A stretch of DNA of 64,000 nt from F1-60-MAGs149 sp037133755. GTDB lineage: Bacteria > Actinomycetota > Thermoleophilia > Gaiellales > F1-60-MAGs149. The notes below the pieces were generated by a model, which searched no databases, was not told the origin of the DNA, and saw nothing but the letters and a program-made list of their open reading frames with translations. The DNA is taken from contig JBAXNN010000001.1 in NCBI GenBank assembly GCA_037133755.1, positions 124,001 to 188,000 on the forward strand. Reading direction: 5' to 3'. Positions 44,945 to 53,629 of the stretch are shown here, piece by piece (position 1 is the first letter of the stretch; the number at the start of each line of letters is the position of its first letter). A program made the position numbers and the translations under genes.

Positions 44945-45409
44945 ATGCCCATCTTCGAGCGTTCCATCGAGATCGATGCCCCGATTCAGTCCGTCTACGA
45001 CTTCCACCTCGACACGCGCAACGCTGCGCGCATCGCGTCGGAGGGCCAGGAGTTCGTCTCCATCACGGGCGACTTCCCGCTCGCGCTCGGCGGCGAGGTC
45101 GAGCTGAAGGTCAAGATGAAGCCCCTGCCGGGCACGCAGACGTGGGTCGTGCGCGTGACCGAGCTGGCCGAGCCGATCCTCGTGGTCGACGAGATGCTGA
45201 AGGGCCCGTTCGCGAAGTTCCGCCACGAGCACCGCTTCGCCCCGACCGACAGCGGCGGCACGCTCCTGACCGACCACATCGAGTGGCAGCTCCCCGGCGG
45301 CATCGCCGCCAAGGCGATCGAGCCGATCGCGAAGGCGCAGCTCGAGAAGTCGTTCGCGGAGCGCCAGGCCGCCACGAAGGCGATCCTGGAGGCCGACGCG
45401 CGGGCCTAG
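44945..45409 (+). CDS. SRPBCC (START/Bet v 1-like) domain protein
   Basis: 154 residues: FERSIEIDAPIQSVYDFHLDTRNAARI at the N-terminus, a central beta-sheet with GGEVELKVKMKPLPGTQTW and a C-terminal long helix (AKAIEPIAKAQLEKSFAERQ). This is the polyketide-cyclase/SRPBCC fold that binds hydrophobic ligands. No ligand can be named. Confidence 0.8.
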   Translation: MPIFERSIEIDAPIQSVYDFHLDTRNAARIASEGQEFVSITGDFPLALGGEVELKVKMKPLPGTQTWVVRVTELAEPILVVDEMLKGPFAKFRHEHRFAPTDSGGTLLTDHIEWQLPGGIAAKAIEPIAKAQLEKSFAERQAATKAILEADARA

Positions 45410-45432
45410 CCCCAACGGCACGCAGCCGCGCT

Positions 45433-45465
45433 CCGGGAGAGGCGGCCGCGGCCAGCCTCTCCCGG
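45433..45465. terminator. Terminator-like hairpin between convergent genes
   Basis: Perfect 11-base stem CCGGGAGAGGC / GCCTCTCCCGG with an 11-base GC-rich loop, between the SRPBCC gene and the minus-strand surface protein ending at 45514. Probably used from both sides. Confidence 0.6.
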
Positions 45466-45513
45466 TTGCACGACGCTGCGCACCATCACGTCGCGTGGGT
45501 CGACGTCATGCCG

Positions 45514-46341
45514 CTACTGGTGGTACGTCAGCGGCGTGGCCAGCGCCGGCGGCATCCCAGGCTGCGTGTAGGGCTCGAGGAGCAGAGGGTCACCAAAGAA
45601 TTGGTTGTATTGGCCAGCGAGGTGGCAGTCATCGGGGTTACCGTAGGACTGCGCGGCCGGCAGGGTATCCCGGTGAACCTGACCGCCAACGGTGAGGACG
45701 GGTTCGTTTGCTCCCCCCTTGACTAGGGCGCCCTCTGCGGGGGTGACCTGCCCTGCCCCTTGGTTGAGGTACGCCTGGCCGCTGCAGTCTCCTGTCGTGT
45801 ACAAGATCCAAGCACTACTAAGCTCACTGGCAGTGGCGCTGGGTTGAGCCAGTCCCGATGATGCATTGATTTTCCAAACGGCGCCATCCACCAGACGGTA
45901 GAAATCCCCGCTCACGACGGGGCTCCCCGGCGTCGGCGCGGGAAGCCACATGACACCGCTGACCGTGTTCCCGTTGGCGTCGCGGACGGTGACGCCACCG
46001 CTCGAGCCACCCGAGCCACTCGCTCCGGCCGGACCCGCCGGTCCCGCGGGACCCGCCGGACCCGCGGGACCCGCCGGACCCGCGGGGCCTTGCGCCCCGT
46101 CCTTGCCGTCAAGCCCCTTCAGGGCTCCCTTGCTCAGATCGGAGACCTCGATCGCGCCGCTCGCGATGTCACCCGAGCCGATGGCCCCGTCCTTGATATC
46201 GGACGACTGCACCGCGCCCTCCCTGATCTGCGCAGACCCGACCGAGTTGGGCGCCAGGGCGACGGCGGCGTAGCCCGTCCCTCCCAGCGCAACGAACAAT
46301 GCGAGTGTGGCGATGACGGTCGCCGCCGAAGGTTTCTTCAT
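45514..46341 (-). CDS. Module A secreted surface protein with collagen-like tract
   Basis: 275 residues. The secretion leader MKKPSAATVIATLALFVALG runs to about 27. Residues 30-75 hold short SxDIxxGAI repeats, followed by a collagen-like GPA tract (about 84-107) and a C-terminal domain of about 165 residues (VTVRDANGNTVSGVMWLPAP onward) with cysteines at two sites. Start ATG 46341 is chosen over an upstream GTG because ACCGTA (minus-strand TACGGT -10) lies seven bases upstream. It is divergent from the response regulator at 46459 and shares its operator region. The first ~90 residues are nearly identical to the module D protein. Confidence 0.8.
   Translation of the reverse strand: MKKPSAATVIATLALFVALGGTGYAAVALAPNSVGSAQIREGAVQSSDIKDGAIGSGDIASGAIEVSDLSKGALKGLDGKDGAQGPAGPAGPAGPAGPAGPAGPAGASGSGGSSGGVTVRDANGNTVSGVMWLPAPTPGSPVVSGDFYRLVDGAVWKINASSGLAQPSATASELSSAWILYTTGDCSGQAYLNQGAGQVTPAEGALVKGGANEPVLTVGGQVHRDTLPAAQSYGNPDDCHLAGQYNQFFGDPLLLEPYTQPGMPPALATPLTYHQ
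46030..46089 (-). repeat. Tandem repeat encoding the collagen-like GPA tract
   Basis: About 60 bases of 9/18-base period (GGACCCGCC / GGACCCGCG units) coding for Gly-Pro-Ala triplets in the module A surface protein. Such tracts are prone to slippage, so repeat number may vary between strains. Confidence 0.8.
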
Positions 46342-46382
46342 GCGCGCCACCGTACGCCAGCCCTCAAGCCGGTTGAACGCCC

Positions 46383-46449
46383 TGTATGGGTACCCCTATC
46401 GCCCGCGGCGCATCTGTATAGGTACCCCTATCGCGACGTGACCTAGACT
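46383..46449. promoter_or_regulatory. Module A divergent operator pair and promoters
   Basis: Two TGT-N5-T-N-CCC sites at 46383 and 46415, 32 bases apart; 20 of 21 bases around them are identical (CTGTATnGGTACCCCTATC). The first site is 29 bases from the minus -10 (TACGGT, 46354-46349). The second is 29 bases from the plus -10 TAGACT (46444-46449), which lies nine bases before the regulator GTG. The second site covers the -35 region, fitting activation by a bound regulator. Confidence 0.7.
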
Positions 46450-46458
46450 GGACACACC

Positions 46459-47106
46459 GTGCTTCGCCTCCTCCTACTCGAAGACGAGGACCTGCTGCGA
46501 CTCACGCTCGCCACGGCCCTGCCGGACGAGTCGATGGAGGTCGTCGGCGCGTATGGCGATGCCAAGAGCGCGATCGCGGCGGGTACGGAAACCGCGTTCG
46601 ACGTGCTCGTCACCGACCTCGACTTGGCGCAGGGCCAAGGGCCGAACGGCATCGTGGTCGCCAACGTGCTGCGCCGCACGAAGCCGGAGATCGGCGTCGT
46701 GCTGCTGACGTCGTATGCGGATCCGCGCCTGGTCGGCACGAAGCTCGACCAGCTCCCCGAGCGCACCGAGTACGTGCGCAAGCACGCGATCCGCGACATC
46801 GACACGCTGCGCGCCGCGATCCGTCGCGCAGCGCTGGGCGCGAATCAGCCGGAGGCGCTGGCGATCGAGGCGAACCTCACCGACACGCAGGTCGAGACCA
46901 TGCGCCTCGTCGCGCAGGGCCTGAGCAACGCGGAGATCGCGCGGCAGCGCGTCGTTACTGAGGGCGCCGTCGAGGTGTCGCTTCGCAGGATCGCCCGCAA
47001 TCTCGGCTACAGCAACGACTCGACGCGGAACATCCGCGCGCTGATCGTGCGCGCGTACTTCGAGATGGCCGGGGCCAGTGGTGCCCAGCACAGGCAACCG
47101 TCCTAG
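46459..47106 (+). CDS. Module A NarL/LuxR-type response regulator
   Basis: 215 residues. The receiver domain has Glu8/Asp9 in LLLLEDED, phosphoacceptor Asp53 in VLVTDLDL, the LLTSYAD switch and a conserved lysine in YVRKHAI. The LuxR-type helix-turn-helix is TDTQVETMRLVAQGLSNAEI with recognition helix region TEGAVEVSLRRIA. GTG start nine bases after TAGACT, so probably leaderless. Overlaps the kinase gene by 26 bases. Likely target: the adjacent operator pair. Confidence 0.9.
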   Translation: MLRLLLLEDEDLLRLTLATALPDESMEVVGAYGDAKSAIAAGTETAFDVLVTDLDLAQGQGPNGIVVANVLRRTKPEIGVVLLTSYADPRLVGTKLDQLPERTEYVRKHAIRDIDTLRAAIRRAALGANQPEALAIEANLTDTQVETMRLVAQGLSNAEIARQRVVTEGAVEVSLRRIARNLGYSNDSTRNIRALIVRAYFEMAGASGAQHRQPS

Positions 47107-48793
47107 CGCGCGCGACCTGCTCGGTGGCCGCTGGGCGATCTCGCTGCGCGGCTGGCTGATCTTCTCCGCCGTCGTGCTGGTGATCGGGCCGCTCGGCCTC
47201 CGAGCCCAGCTGAAGGTGCCCACGCAGACGATCGTGGTGGTCGCACTCGCGGGGTGGCTGCTGATGACTCTCCTCTACGCGGCCGCCCACCTCACCGTCT
47301 TCCGCAACCGCCGCACCGCACCCGTGCACGTCGCGTGGCTGATCGTGCTCGGCCTCGCCGTCGGTATCGCCCGCACGGGCGTGGCGCTCGCCGTGCCCGC
47401 GAGCCGCGACGTGCTCGGCGGCGGCTGGGTGGCGGTGCTGACAGGCGCGCTGTGCTTCGTCCCGGTCTCCGTCCTCGTGGCGGTGCTGGTGACGTACCTG
47501 ATCGCCGTCGTCGACTGGTACGCCGCCGAGCGTGCGCGACTGCTGCGCTTCGAGATCGACGCCGAGGCCGCGCGACTGCGCGCCGTCGGTGCGCTCAATG
47601 CCGCGCGCGCCGTCATCACCACACGAATCCAGACGGCGCTCGAAGACCAGCTGAGCGGACTCGAGCAGGCCGCCATGGCCGACGGTGCAGACGACCGGCT
47701 GTCCGACGCGCTGCTCGACACGGCCGCCGGCTACGTTCGGCCGGAGAGCCATCGGCTCTGGCAGGAGCGCGACCCCGCGCTGCGACGCGGCAGCCTCGCG
47801 GACCTCGAGCACGCGAGCCTTGCCGCGCCACTGCCGATCGCGCTGCCCTTCGCGCTGTGGGCCGCGATCGTCATGCCCGCTGCGGCGGTGCACTTCGGCG
47901 GTCTCCGTTGGATCCCCAGTGCGCTGGCGTTGCTCGTCGCCATGGCGGTGCTCTATCCGCTGGGCCGGGCGGCTGTCCGCCGCTACGCCCCCGCTCCGCG
48001 TTACATGCGCGCGCGCCTGATCGCCCTCGTCGCCATGGCAACCGCGGGCGCCGCAAACGCCGGCACCGCCGCCCTGCTCGGCTCGCAGACCGCCACCCCG
48101 CTGCAGCAGGCGCTGCCGGCGGTCTTCATCGTCATCATCACCGTCGTGGTCAGCTGGGCGCAGGCCGCCCTCCGCACGGAGGACGCGCGCTTGCGCTCCC
48201 TGCGGTCGCTCGCTGAGGAGGCCGACTTCGAGCGCCTCGCCCTCGAAGCCGCGACCGAGCAGATGCAGCGCGAGCTCGCGCTCTACCTCCACGGCACCGT
48301 GCAGGCCGGCCTCGTGGCCTCGGCCTACTCGATCCAGGACGCGGTGAACCGCGGCGACACCGTGGCGCTCGAGGCCGCGATCGCCGACGCCCGCGCCTCG
48401 ATCGCGCGCGTCGGGCAGGACGCCGGCGAGCCGACGGTGCACGACCTCGTCTCCCTGCGCGCGGCGATCACCGAGCGCTGGGACGGCGCCATCGCCATCA
48501 CGTGGGCTCTCCCGGCCACCGAGCCGGAACCCGCGATCATCACCCGCATCGACAACGTGCTTCAGGAGTGCCTTGCCAACGCGTCGATCCACGGAGCCGC
48601 CAGCGAGGCGACCGTGCGCATCACGGTCGAGGACGACTGCGCGATCGTGGAGGTGACGGACAACGGCACCGGTCCTGGCAATGGCAAGCCGGGCCTCGGC
48701 AGCGCCGTCCTCAACGAGGCGACCGGCGGCCAGTGGACGATCGCGTCGGTGCCGACCGGTGGTGCGCAGGTGCGTGCCGTCGTGCCCAAGTGA
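47081..48793 (+). CDS. Module A multi-pass sensor histidine kinase
   Basis: 570 residues. Four helices (about 25-145), a cytoplasmic helical linker (about 147-245), four more helices (about 252-365), then the kinase. Phosphoacceptor His404 is in LYLHGTVQAGLVASA, the N-box is QECLANASIHGAA and the G-box NGKPGLGSAVLNEAT. There is almost no extracytoplasmic domain, so the signal is probably sensed in or at the membrane. GTG 47081 is used because it aligns with the starts in modules B and C (VPxTxxRPSxRxLLGGRWAIS); a GTG one codon earlier is possible. Confidence 0.9.
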   Translation: MPSTGNRPSARDLLGGRWAISLRGWLIFSAVVLVIGPLGLRAQLKVPTQTIVVVALAGWLLMTLLYAAAHLTVFRNRRTAPVHVAWLIVLGLAVGIARTGVALAVPASRDVLGGGWVAVLTGALCFVPVSVLVAVLVTYLIAVVDWYAAERARLLRFEIDAEAARLRAVGALNAARAVITTRIQTALEDQLSGLEQAAMADGADDRLSDALLDTAAGYVRPESHRLWQERDPALRRGSLADLEHASLAAPLPIALPFALWAAIVMPAAAVHFGGLRWIPSALALLVAMAVLYPLGRAAVRRYAPAPRYMRARLIALVAMATAGAANAGTAALLGSQTATPLQQALPAVFIVIITVVVSWAQAALRTEDARLRSLRSLAEEADFERLALEAATEQMQRELALYLHGTVQAGLVASAYSIQDAVNRGDTVALEAAIADARASIARVGQDAGEPTVHDLVSLRAAITERWDGAIAITWALPATEPEPAIITRIDNVLQECLANASIHGAASEATVRITVEDDCAIVEVTDNGTGPGNGKPGLGSAVLNEATGGQWTIASVPTGGAQVRAVVPK

Positions 48794-48809
48794 CACGACG
48801 GCCGTCGTG
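48794..48809. terminator. Perfect 16-base palindrome between convergent genes
   Basis: CACGACGGCCGTCGTG directly after the kinase stop. A second GC-rich hairpin-like stretch follows before the minus-strand gene ending at 48862. Together they may separate the convergent transcripts. Confidence 0.4.
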
Positions 48810-48861
48810 AAGGCGACGCGCGGCGCGACGGGTAGTCCCGCCGCGCCGCTGGTCGGTCCGT

Positions 48862-51800
48862 CTACCCGACCTTGATCTTGATCGTGCGCACGATGCTCGT
48901 GCCGTTCTTGCGCTTGACCTTCATCTTCACCTTGTAGGTGCCGGGCTTCGACGCCACGAGCTTGCCGTTGACGAGGGTCAGGCCAGCCGGCAGGGCGTCG
49001 GCCATGTACTCGACCTTCGACGTCGGGCGCACCCAGATGTTCGCGCCGCGCAGGAGGTCTGCACCAGCAGCCGGCGTGGCGGCGTCCAGGATGGCCTCAC
49101 CGCGCGTCTCACCGACGGTGATGCCCGGCGCCGGCGAGAACACCGGCGGCGTCTCGACAGACGGGGTCGTCGCAGGCGGTGTCACGACCGGCGAGGCCGG
49201 CGACGGCACACGAATCGACGACTCGCTCAGAATCGCCAGCGCGTCAATTCGGTTCGAACCTGTCACGCGCACCCGCAGGTACCGACCGGCATCCGCGGCA
49301 GCCACGGTGTAGCTGCTTGTCGCAGCACCACTGCCCGAAGCGGTCTCCCACGTCGAACCATCCGCCGACGACTGCCACGCGTAGGCGTAGTCCGTCGCGA
49401 AGTCCCACGTGCCTGTCGACGCGGTCAATGTCGAGCCGATCCCAATCGTGCCCGAGACGACCGGCACAGCCGACGACGTCGGCGCGGGAATCGCGACCTG
49501 CGCCGTTGCCGCCGAGAACGCCTCTGCTGAGGCAGCCGCATTGGTGGCCGTCACCTTCACGCGCAGGTACTTGTTGTCGTCGGTCAGATCCACGACGTAC
49601 TCCGCCGTATCTCCACCCTCACCGAGCGCAGCCGTCCAGCCATCCTGACCATTGGACGACACCTGCCACTCATACGCGTACCCCGCGTCAGTATCCGGCG
49701 CATTCGACCACGTACCTTGCGAGGCCGTCAGCGTCTCGCCAACCGTCGCCGTGCCCGAATTCTGCGGCGCATCCGCACCGCCCGCATTCATCGGCGGAGC
49801 AGGCACCGTCACGACCGAGCTGTACGCCGCATCCGACCACGTCGCGCCGTTATGGGCAATGACACGGACCTTCAGATCCTTGCCGCCATACGACTCCGGC
49901 ACCACGTACTCCGCGGTCGTCCCCGAAGCACCCGTGGCAGCCGTCCACGTGTCAGCACCACGGTTCGACACCAGCCAGCGATACGTATAGCGCTCCGGCG
50001 TATTAGTCCACTGACCGCTCGTCGCACTCACCGTGTTGCCAATCCCGACGTCGCCCGTCAGCTCCGGAGCACTACCGAACAGGATGGGCAACGCACCAAC
50101 CGGAGTGCCTGGAATCGCCGCGAGGCTGTAATCGAGAGAGTTCACGGTCGCTAGACGGGCAGAGCTGGTGCCATCCAGCGACGCGATACCGACGCCGCTG
50201 TTCGCACCGTCTTGGATGACGTAATAGATGCCATTCTGGTCCACACCGATCCCGCCGTTGCCGTTCCCGGCATTCGAGCCGGCAGGGTTCGCGATGAACG
50301 ACGGCTGCACATCGGAGCCAGTGACATCAGCACGTCCGATGGCAGCGTTGTTGTAGTAGGTCCAGTACACGTGGTCGCCATCGACCGCAATGCCTGCGAC
50401 CCCAGCCGGCAGGCTGTCGACGAAGGTCTGACCCGTACCGCCGGTGATTGGTGCCCGGCCGATTGCGCTGCCTGAGCCGGGGCCTCGGTGGTAGTAGATG
50501 TAGTGGGCGTCGCGCGCGAAGAAATGCATCGCGGTGTACGTATTCGTGTCGATGAAGGTCGGGTCGTGCTCACTGCCGTCGATCTTCATCCGATGGATAT
50601 ACGTGTGACCGTTCACCCCGTTGTCGGTGAAGTAGATGTACTGATCGTCAATGAGCACCCCGAAGAAATTCTGCGCTCCAGCGCTATAGATGCTGGCCGG
50701 CGCCGTGCTGCCATTGGCGGGAGCCACATAGATGTCGCCGCTGCAGCCCCAGACGTTGGTCGTGCCGTTGGAGGAAAAGCCCCAACCACCCGGATTCGCG
50801 TATGGCTGCAACGACGCACCATCAGCCATCAGTGATGCGCTCTTGACGTAGAGATGAGACAGCGTCGATAGTGCCGCCACCAGCGTGCTAGCGCTCGAGG
50901 CCGTGGCCGTGTTGCCGTTGAAGGCTGTGACCGTCACGCGTACGTACTGGCCCACGTCGCCGGTCTGCGTGACATACCCGGCCGTGGCATTGCCAGGGCC
51001 CGTCGCGCTCACCCACGTCCCGAGAGCACCCGACGGCGACAACTGCCACTGGTAGGTGTACGTGATGTTCCCTGTGGACTCCGTCCACGCACCAGGCGTC
51101 GCAATCCTGAAGAGGCCGTTGAGCCTCACCGTCGGCGCGGTGTCGTTCACCGGCGCCGGTGGTGCGGCCACCACGACAGTCGCCGCCGAGTAGGCGGTCG
51201 TCAGCAGACCACCGGCCGCCCCGGCACGCACCTTGAGCCGTACCGTCTTGCCGATATCGGAGATGCCAGGCGCATAGGTGGCCTGGCCATTCGTGCCGGG
51301 AGCGGCCGACCACGTTGCGCCGCTATCGCTTGAGACTTGCCACACGTAGAACACCTGGGACGGCGTGGCCGACCACGTGCCGTCACCCGCCGTCAGCGTC
51401 TGCCCCACCGCAGGTGTCCCGCTGATCGTGGGCTGCGCACTGTTCGTGAGCGCAGCACCCAGTGGCGGCAGCGGGGTCCCGCCGCTGACATGCACCCGCG
51501 AGCGATTCGTCAAGTAGGTCATATCGGCGATTCCCGTCACAAGCGTCGGGTTGACGTCGGTACCGTCGAGCTTTGCGCTGCCAATCTGCCCACCGCTCCA
51601 ATCGCGTGCCGCCCAGTACAGCCGGCTGCCCGTGGCAGTGATACCCCAGACCGTGCGCGAGTTCTGCGTGTCCAGCCACGTGTTGTTCTGATCGGTACCG
51701 TCGAGCTTGGCACGGCCGATGCGGTTGGAGTAGCTGGTGCTGACCCAGTACAGATAGGTGCCATCGGTGGTGATGCCGCGAACATCGCCCGTGTTGTTGA

Positions 51801-53460
51801 CGAGCACCTGCGACGAGCCACCATCGATCGCTGTGCGGTAGATGGCATTGCCACCAAACGAGTACAGCCAGTTGGCATCGCCGGTCATGGCATGCCCCCA
51901 CAGCACGCCGCTGCCGTCGGCGAAGTGCCGGATGTTGTGCTGGCCATCCACGTCGACTCGACCGATCCAGGTGTTCACCGAGCAGTTGTAATACAGGTAC
52001 TCATCTGTGACGTACAAACTGCCAAGGCCGTAGTAGTTGCCGTCGTTACCCCGAACCGTGGAGCAGAGGGTGTCAACGAGCTCCGTTGCCGAGCCGGTTC
52101 CGTCGATGCTCTTCTGACAGATCTTGTCTGCATCCTGACGCCCATAGAACATGGTGCTGTTCCATCCGAACGCGTCTTCTCTCGAACATGTGGTGCTGAT
52201 GCTGTCGTCGCGACCGCCGGGAATCGCCACGCCCGTGGTGTCATTGATCCATGTAGAGCCCACCGCAGTGTTACCCGCCCAGTAGAGCGTCGTCGAGGGC
52301 AGCGGCGTCAGCGCAGCGATCGTCTGCGCCGACGAGTGCGCCGACGTCAGCACGCCGCCCGTCGCGCCCGCGCGCACCAGCACGCGAAGCTGTTTGCCGA
52401 CATCGCCGCGCTTGGGCGCGTAGCTGCTCGTTGTCGCGTCAGCTCCTGCTCCGTTGGACCACGTGGATCCGCTGTCTGCCGACACCTGCCACTGGTAGTA
52501 CACATCGTCAGGCGTGGCCGACCACGTTCCCGCATCGGCAGTGACGATCTCGCCCACCTGCACCGTGCCTGTTATCGCAGGCGCCGCGGAGAGGGTGAGC
52601 GCCGGACCGAGGGGCACCTTCGGCGTGCCCCCGATGATCGAGATCTGATGGTTCTGGCCCGTTGCCGTGATGCCGGTGATCAGCGTCGGCTGCACATTCG
52701 TGCCGTTGAGGTTCGCCTTGCCGACCGTGCCTGGGAAGCGCGACGTCCAGAAGATGCTGCTGCCGTCGACCTCGACTCCCCAGACCTGGGCGGTCGACTG
52801 CGTGTCGAGCCAGGTGTGGTCGATACCGGTGCCGTCGAGGTTGGCGCGGTGGATGAAGCGGGAGTCAAACCCCGACCAGTAGATGTGCTGGCCGTCGACC
52901 GCGATCCCGCGCATGTCGAACCCGGCGTTGACGTTGTACGTCGGGTCGATAGGTCCGCCGCTCTCAGGATTGACCCGGCGAATGCCCGCATAGCTATACC
53001 CGATGTACAGCCAATTCGCATCCGTGGTGAGGCTGTAGGGATAGTTGCCGTCCACGCCCCACGCGAAGTGCGGGTTGTTGTGGGTGCCGTCGAGGTTCGC
53101 TCGGCCGATCCACTTGCTGCGGACGCACGTGTAGAAGATGTGCGAAGCAGATGCGGTGAAGCCCGCGATGCCGCACTGCGTATTCGCAACTGTTCGGTTC
53201 ACGTTGCCGCCCGTCAGGTCCTGGGTGCAGATGTAGTTGCCACTCGTGCCGTACAGCGTGGTGGCGTCGGCGAAGAACGCGTACTCCGCCAGGCAGTTGG
53301 TGCTGACCGAGAAGTTGACGTTCGTGCCGTCCGTCGACGCGGTGCCGATGCTCGAGTCGGCGCCCCAGTACAGGGACCCTGCTCGCGCCTGAGCCGAGAA
53401 AGTGCCGAACAGCGCGACAAGGAAAATGGCGATGACGGTCGCCGCCGAAGGCTTCTTCAT
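48862..53460 (-). CDS. Giant secreted surface protein with beta-propeller and Ig-like repeats
   Basis: 1532 residues. Leader MKKPSAATVIA to about 30. Three YWTD-like propeller blocks (about 30-280, 390-660, 870-1120) have units like VDGQHIYWSGFDSRFIHRAN LDG. They alternate with Ig-like modules of the form ITGTVQVGEIVTADAGTWSA...YYQWQVS; three of these are in tandem near 1130-1420. The last ~105 residues (VFSPAPGITVGETRGEA to KIKVG) match the C-terminus of the module C surface protein. No LPXTG. Start chosen at 53460 because TACGTT lies seven bases upstream. Its promoter carries a module-B-type operator. Probably an adhesin or matrix protein (inference). Confidence 0.78.
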   Translation of the reverse strand: MKKPSAATVIAIFLVALFGTFSAQARAGSLYWGADSSIGTASTDGTNVNFSVSTNCLAEYAFFADATTLYGTSGNYICTQDLTGGNVNRTVANTQCGIAGFTASASHIFYTCVRSKWIGRANLDGTHNNPHFAWGVDGNYPYSLTTDANWLYIGYSYAGIRRVNPESGGPIDPTYNVNAGFDMRGIAVDGQHIYWSGFDSRFIHRANLDGTGIDHTWLDTQSTAQVWGVEVDGSSIFWTSRFPGTVGKANLNGTNVQPTLITGITATGQNHQISIIGGTPKVPLGPALTLSAAPAITGTVQVGEIVTADAGTWSATPDDVYYQWQVSADSGSTWSNGAGADATTSSYAPKRGDVGKQLRVLVRAGATGGVLTSAHSSAQTIAALTPLPSTTLYWAGNTAVGSTWINDTTGVAIPGGRDDSISTTCSREDAFGWNSTMFYGRQDADKICQKSIDGTGSATELVDTLCSTVRGNDGNYYGLGSLYVTDEYLYYNCSVNTWIGRVDVDGQHNIRHFADGSGVLWGHAMTGDANWLYSFGGNAIYRTAIDGGSSQVLVNNTGDVRGITTDGTYLYWVSTSYSNRIGRAKLDGTDQNNTWLDTQNSRTVWGITATGSRLYWAARDWSGGQIGSAKLDGTDVNPTLVTGIADMTYLTNRSRVHVSGGTPLPPLGAALTNSAQPTISGTPAVGQTLTAGDGTWSATPSQVFYVWQVSSDSGATWSAAPGTNGQATYAPGISDIGKTVRLKVRAGAAGGLLTTAYSAATVVVAAPPAPVNDTAPTVRLNGLFRIATPGAWTESTGNITYTYQWQLSPSGALGTWVSATGPGNATAGYVTQTGDVGQYVRVTVTAFNGNTATASSASTLVAALSTLSHLYVKSASLMADGASLQPYANPGGWGFSSNGTTNVWGCSGDIYVAPANGSTAPASIYSAGAQNFFGVLIDDQYIYFTDNGVNGHTYIHRMKIDGSEHDPTFIDTNTYTAMHFFARDAHYIYYHRGPGSGSAIGRAPITGGTGQTFVDSLPAGVAGIAVDGDHVYWTYYNNAAIGRADVTGSDVQPSFIANPAGSNAGNGNGGIGVDQNGIYYVIQDGANSGVGIASLDGTSSARLATVNSLDYSLAAIPGTPVGALPILFGSAPELTGDVGIGNTVSATSGQWTNTPERYTYRWLVSNRGADTWTAATGASGTTAEYVVPESYGGKDLKVRVIAHNGATWSDAAYSSVVTVPAPPMNAGGADAPQNSGTATVGETLTASQGTWSNAPDTDAGYAYEWQVSSNGQDGWTAALGEGGDTAEYVVDLTDDNKYLRVKVTATNAAASAEAFSAATAQVAIPAPTSSAVPVVSGTIGIGSTLTASTGTWDFATDYAYAWQSSADGSTWETASGSGAATSSYTVAAADAGRYLRVRVTGSNRIDALAILSESSIRVPSPASPVVTPPATTPSVETPPVFSPAPGITVGETRGEAILDAATPAAGADLLRGANIWVRPTSKVEYMADALPAGLTLVNGKLVASKPGTYKVKMKVKRKNGTSIVRTIKIKVG

Positions 53461-53501
53461 GCAAACCAACGTACGCGCGCGCTATAAGCCGCACGCGAAG
53501 G

Positions 53502-53552
53502 TGTCGTACTTACCGCCCCACTACCAACCGCAAGTGTCGTACTTCCCGCCCC
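53502..53552. promoter_or_regulatory. Solo module-B-type operator pair in front of the giant surface gene
   Basis: Two TGT-N5-T-N-(A/C)CC sites at 53502 and 53535, 33 bases apart, in the same sequence version as the module B operator (GTGTCGTACTTnCCGCCCC with A or C at n). The first is 29 bases from the minus -10 TACGTT (53473-53468). The block 53431-53552 aligns without gaps to 55607-55728, including the coding start of both surface genes. No regulator gene lies on the plus side; only a TAGGCG sequence at 53572 remains where a -10 box would be expected. Confidence 0.65.
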
Positions 53553-53629
53553 TCGGCGCGGCTCCAGGGCGTAGGCGCGCCGCGGTGCCGCGCTACGGGT
53601 AGCGCGTCCCGGAGGTCGCCCGCGCCGGC

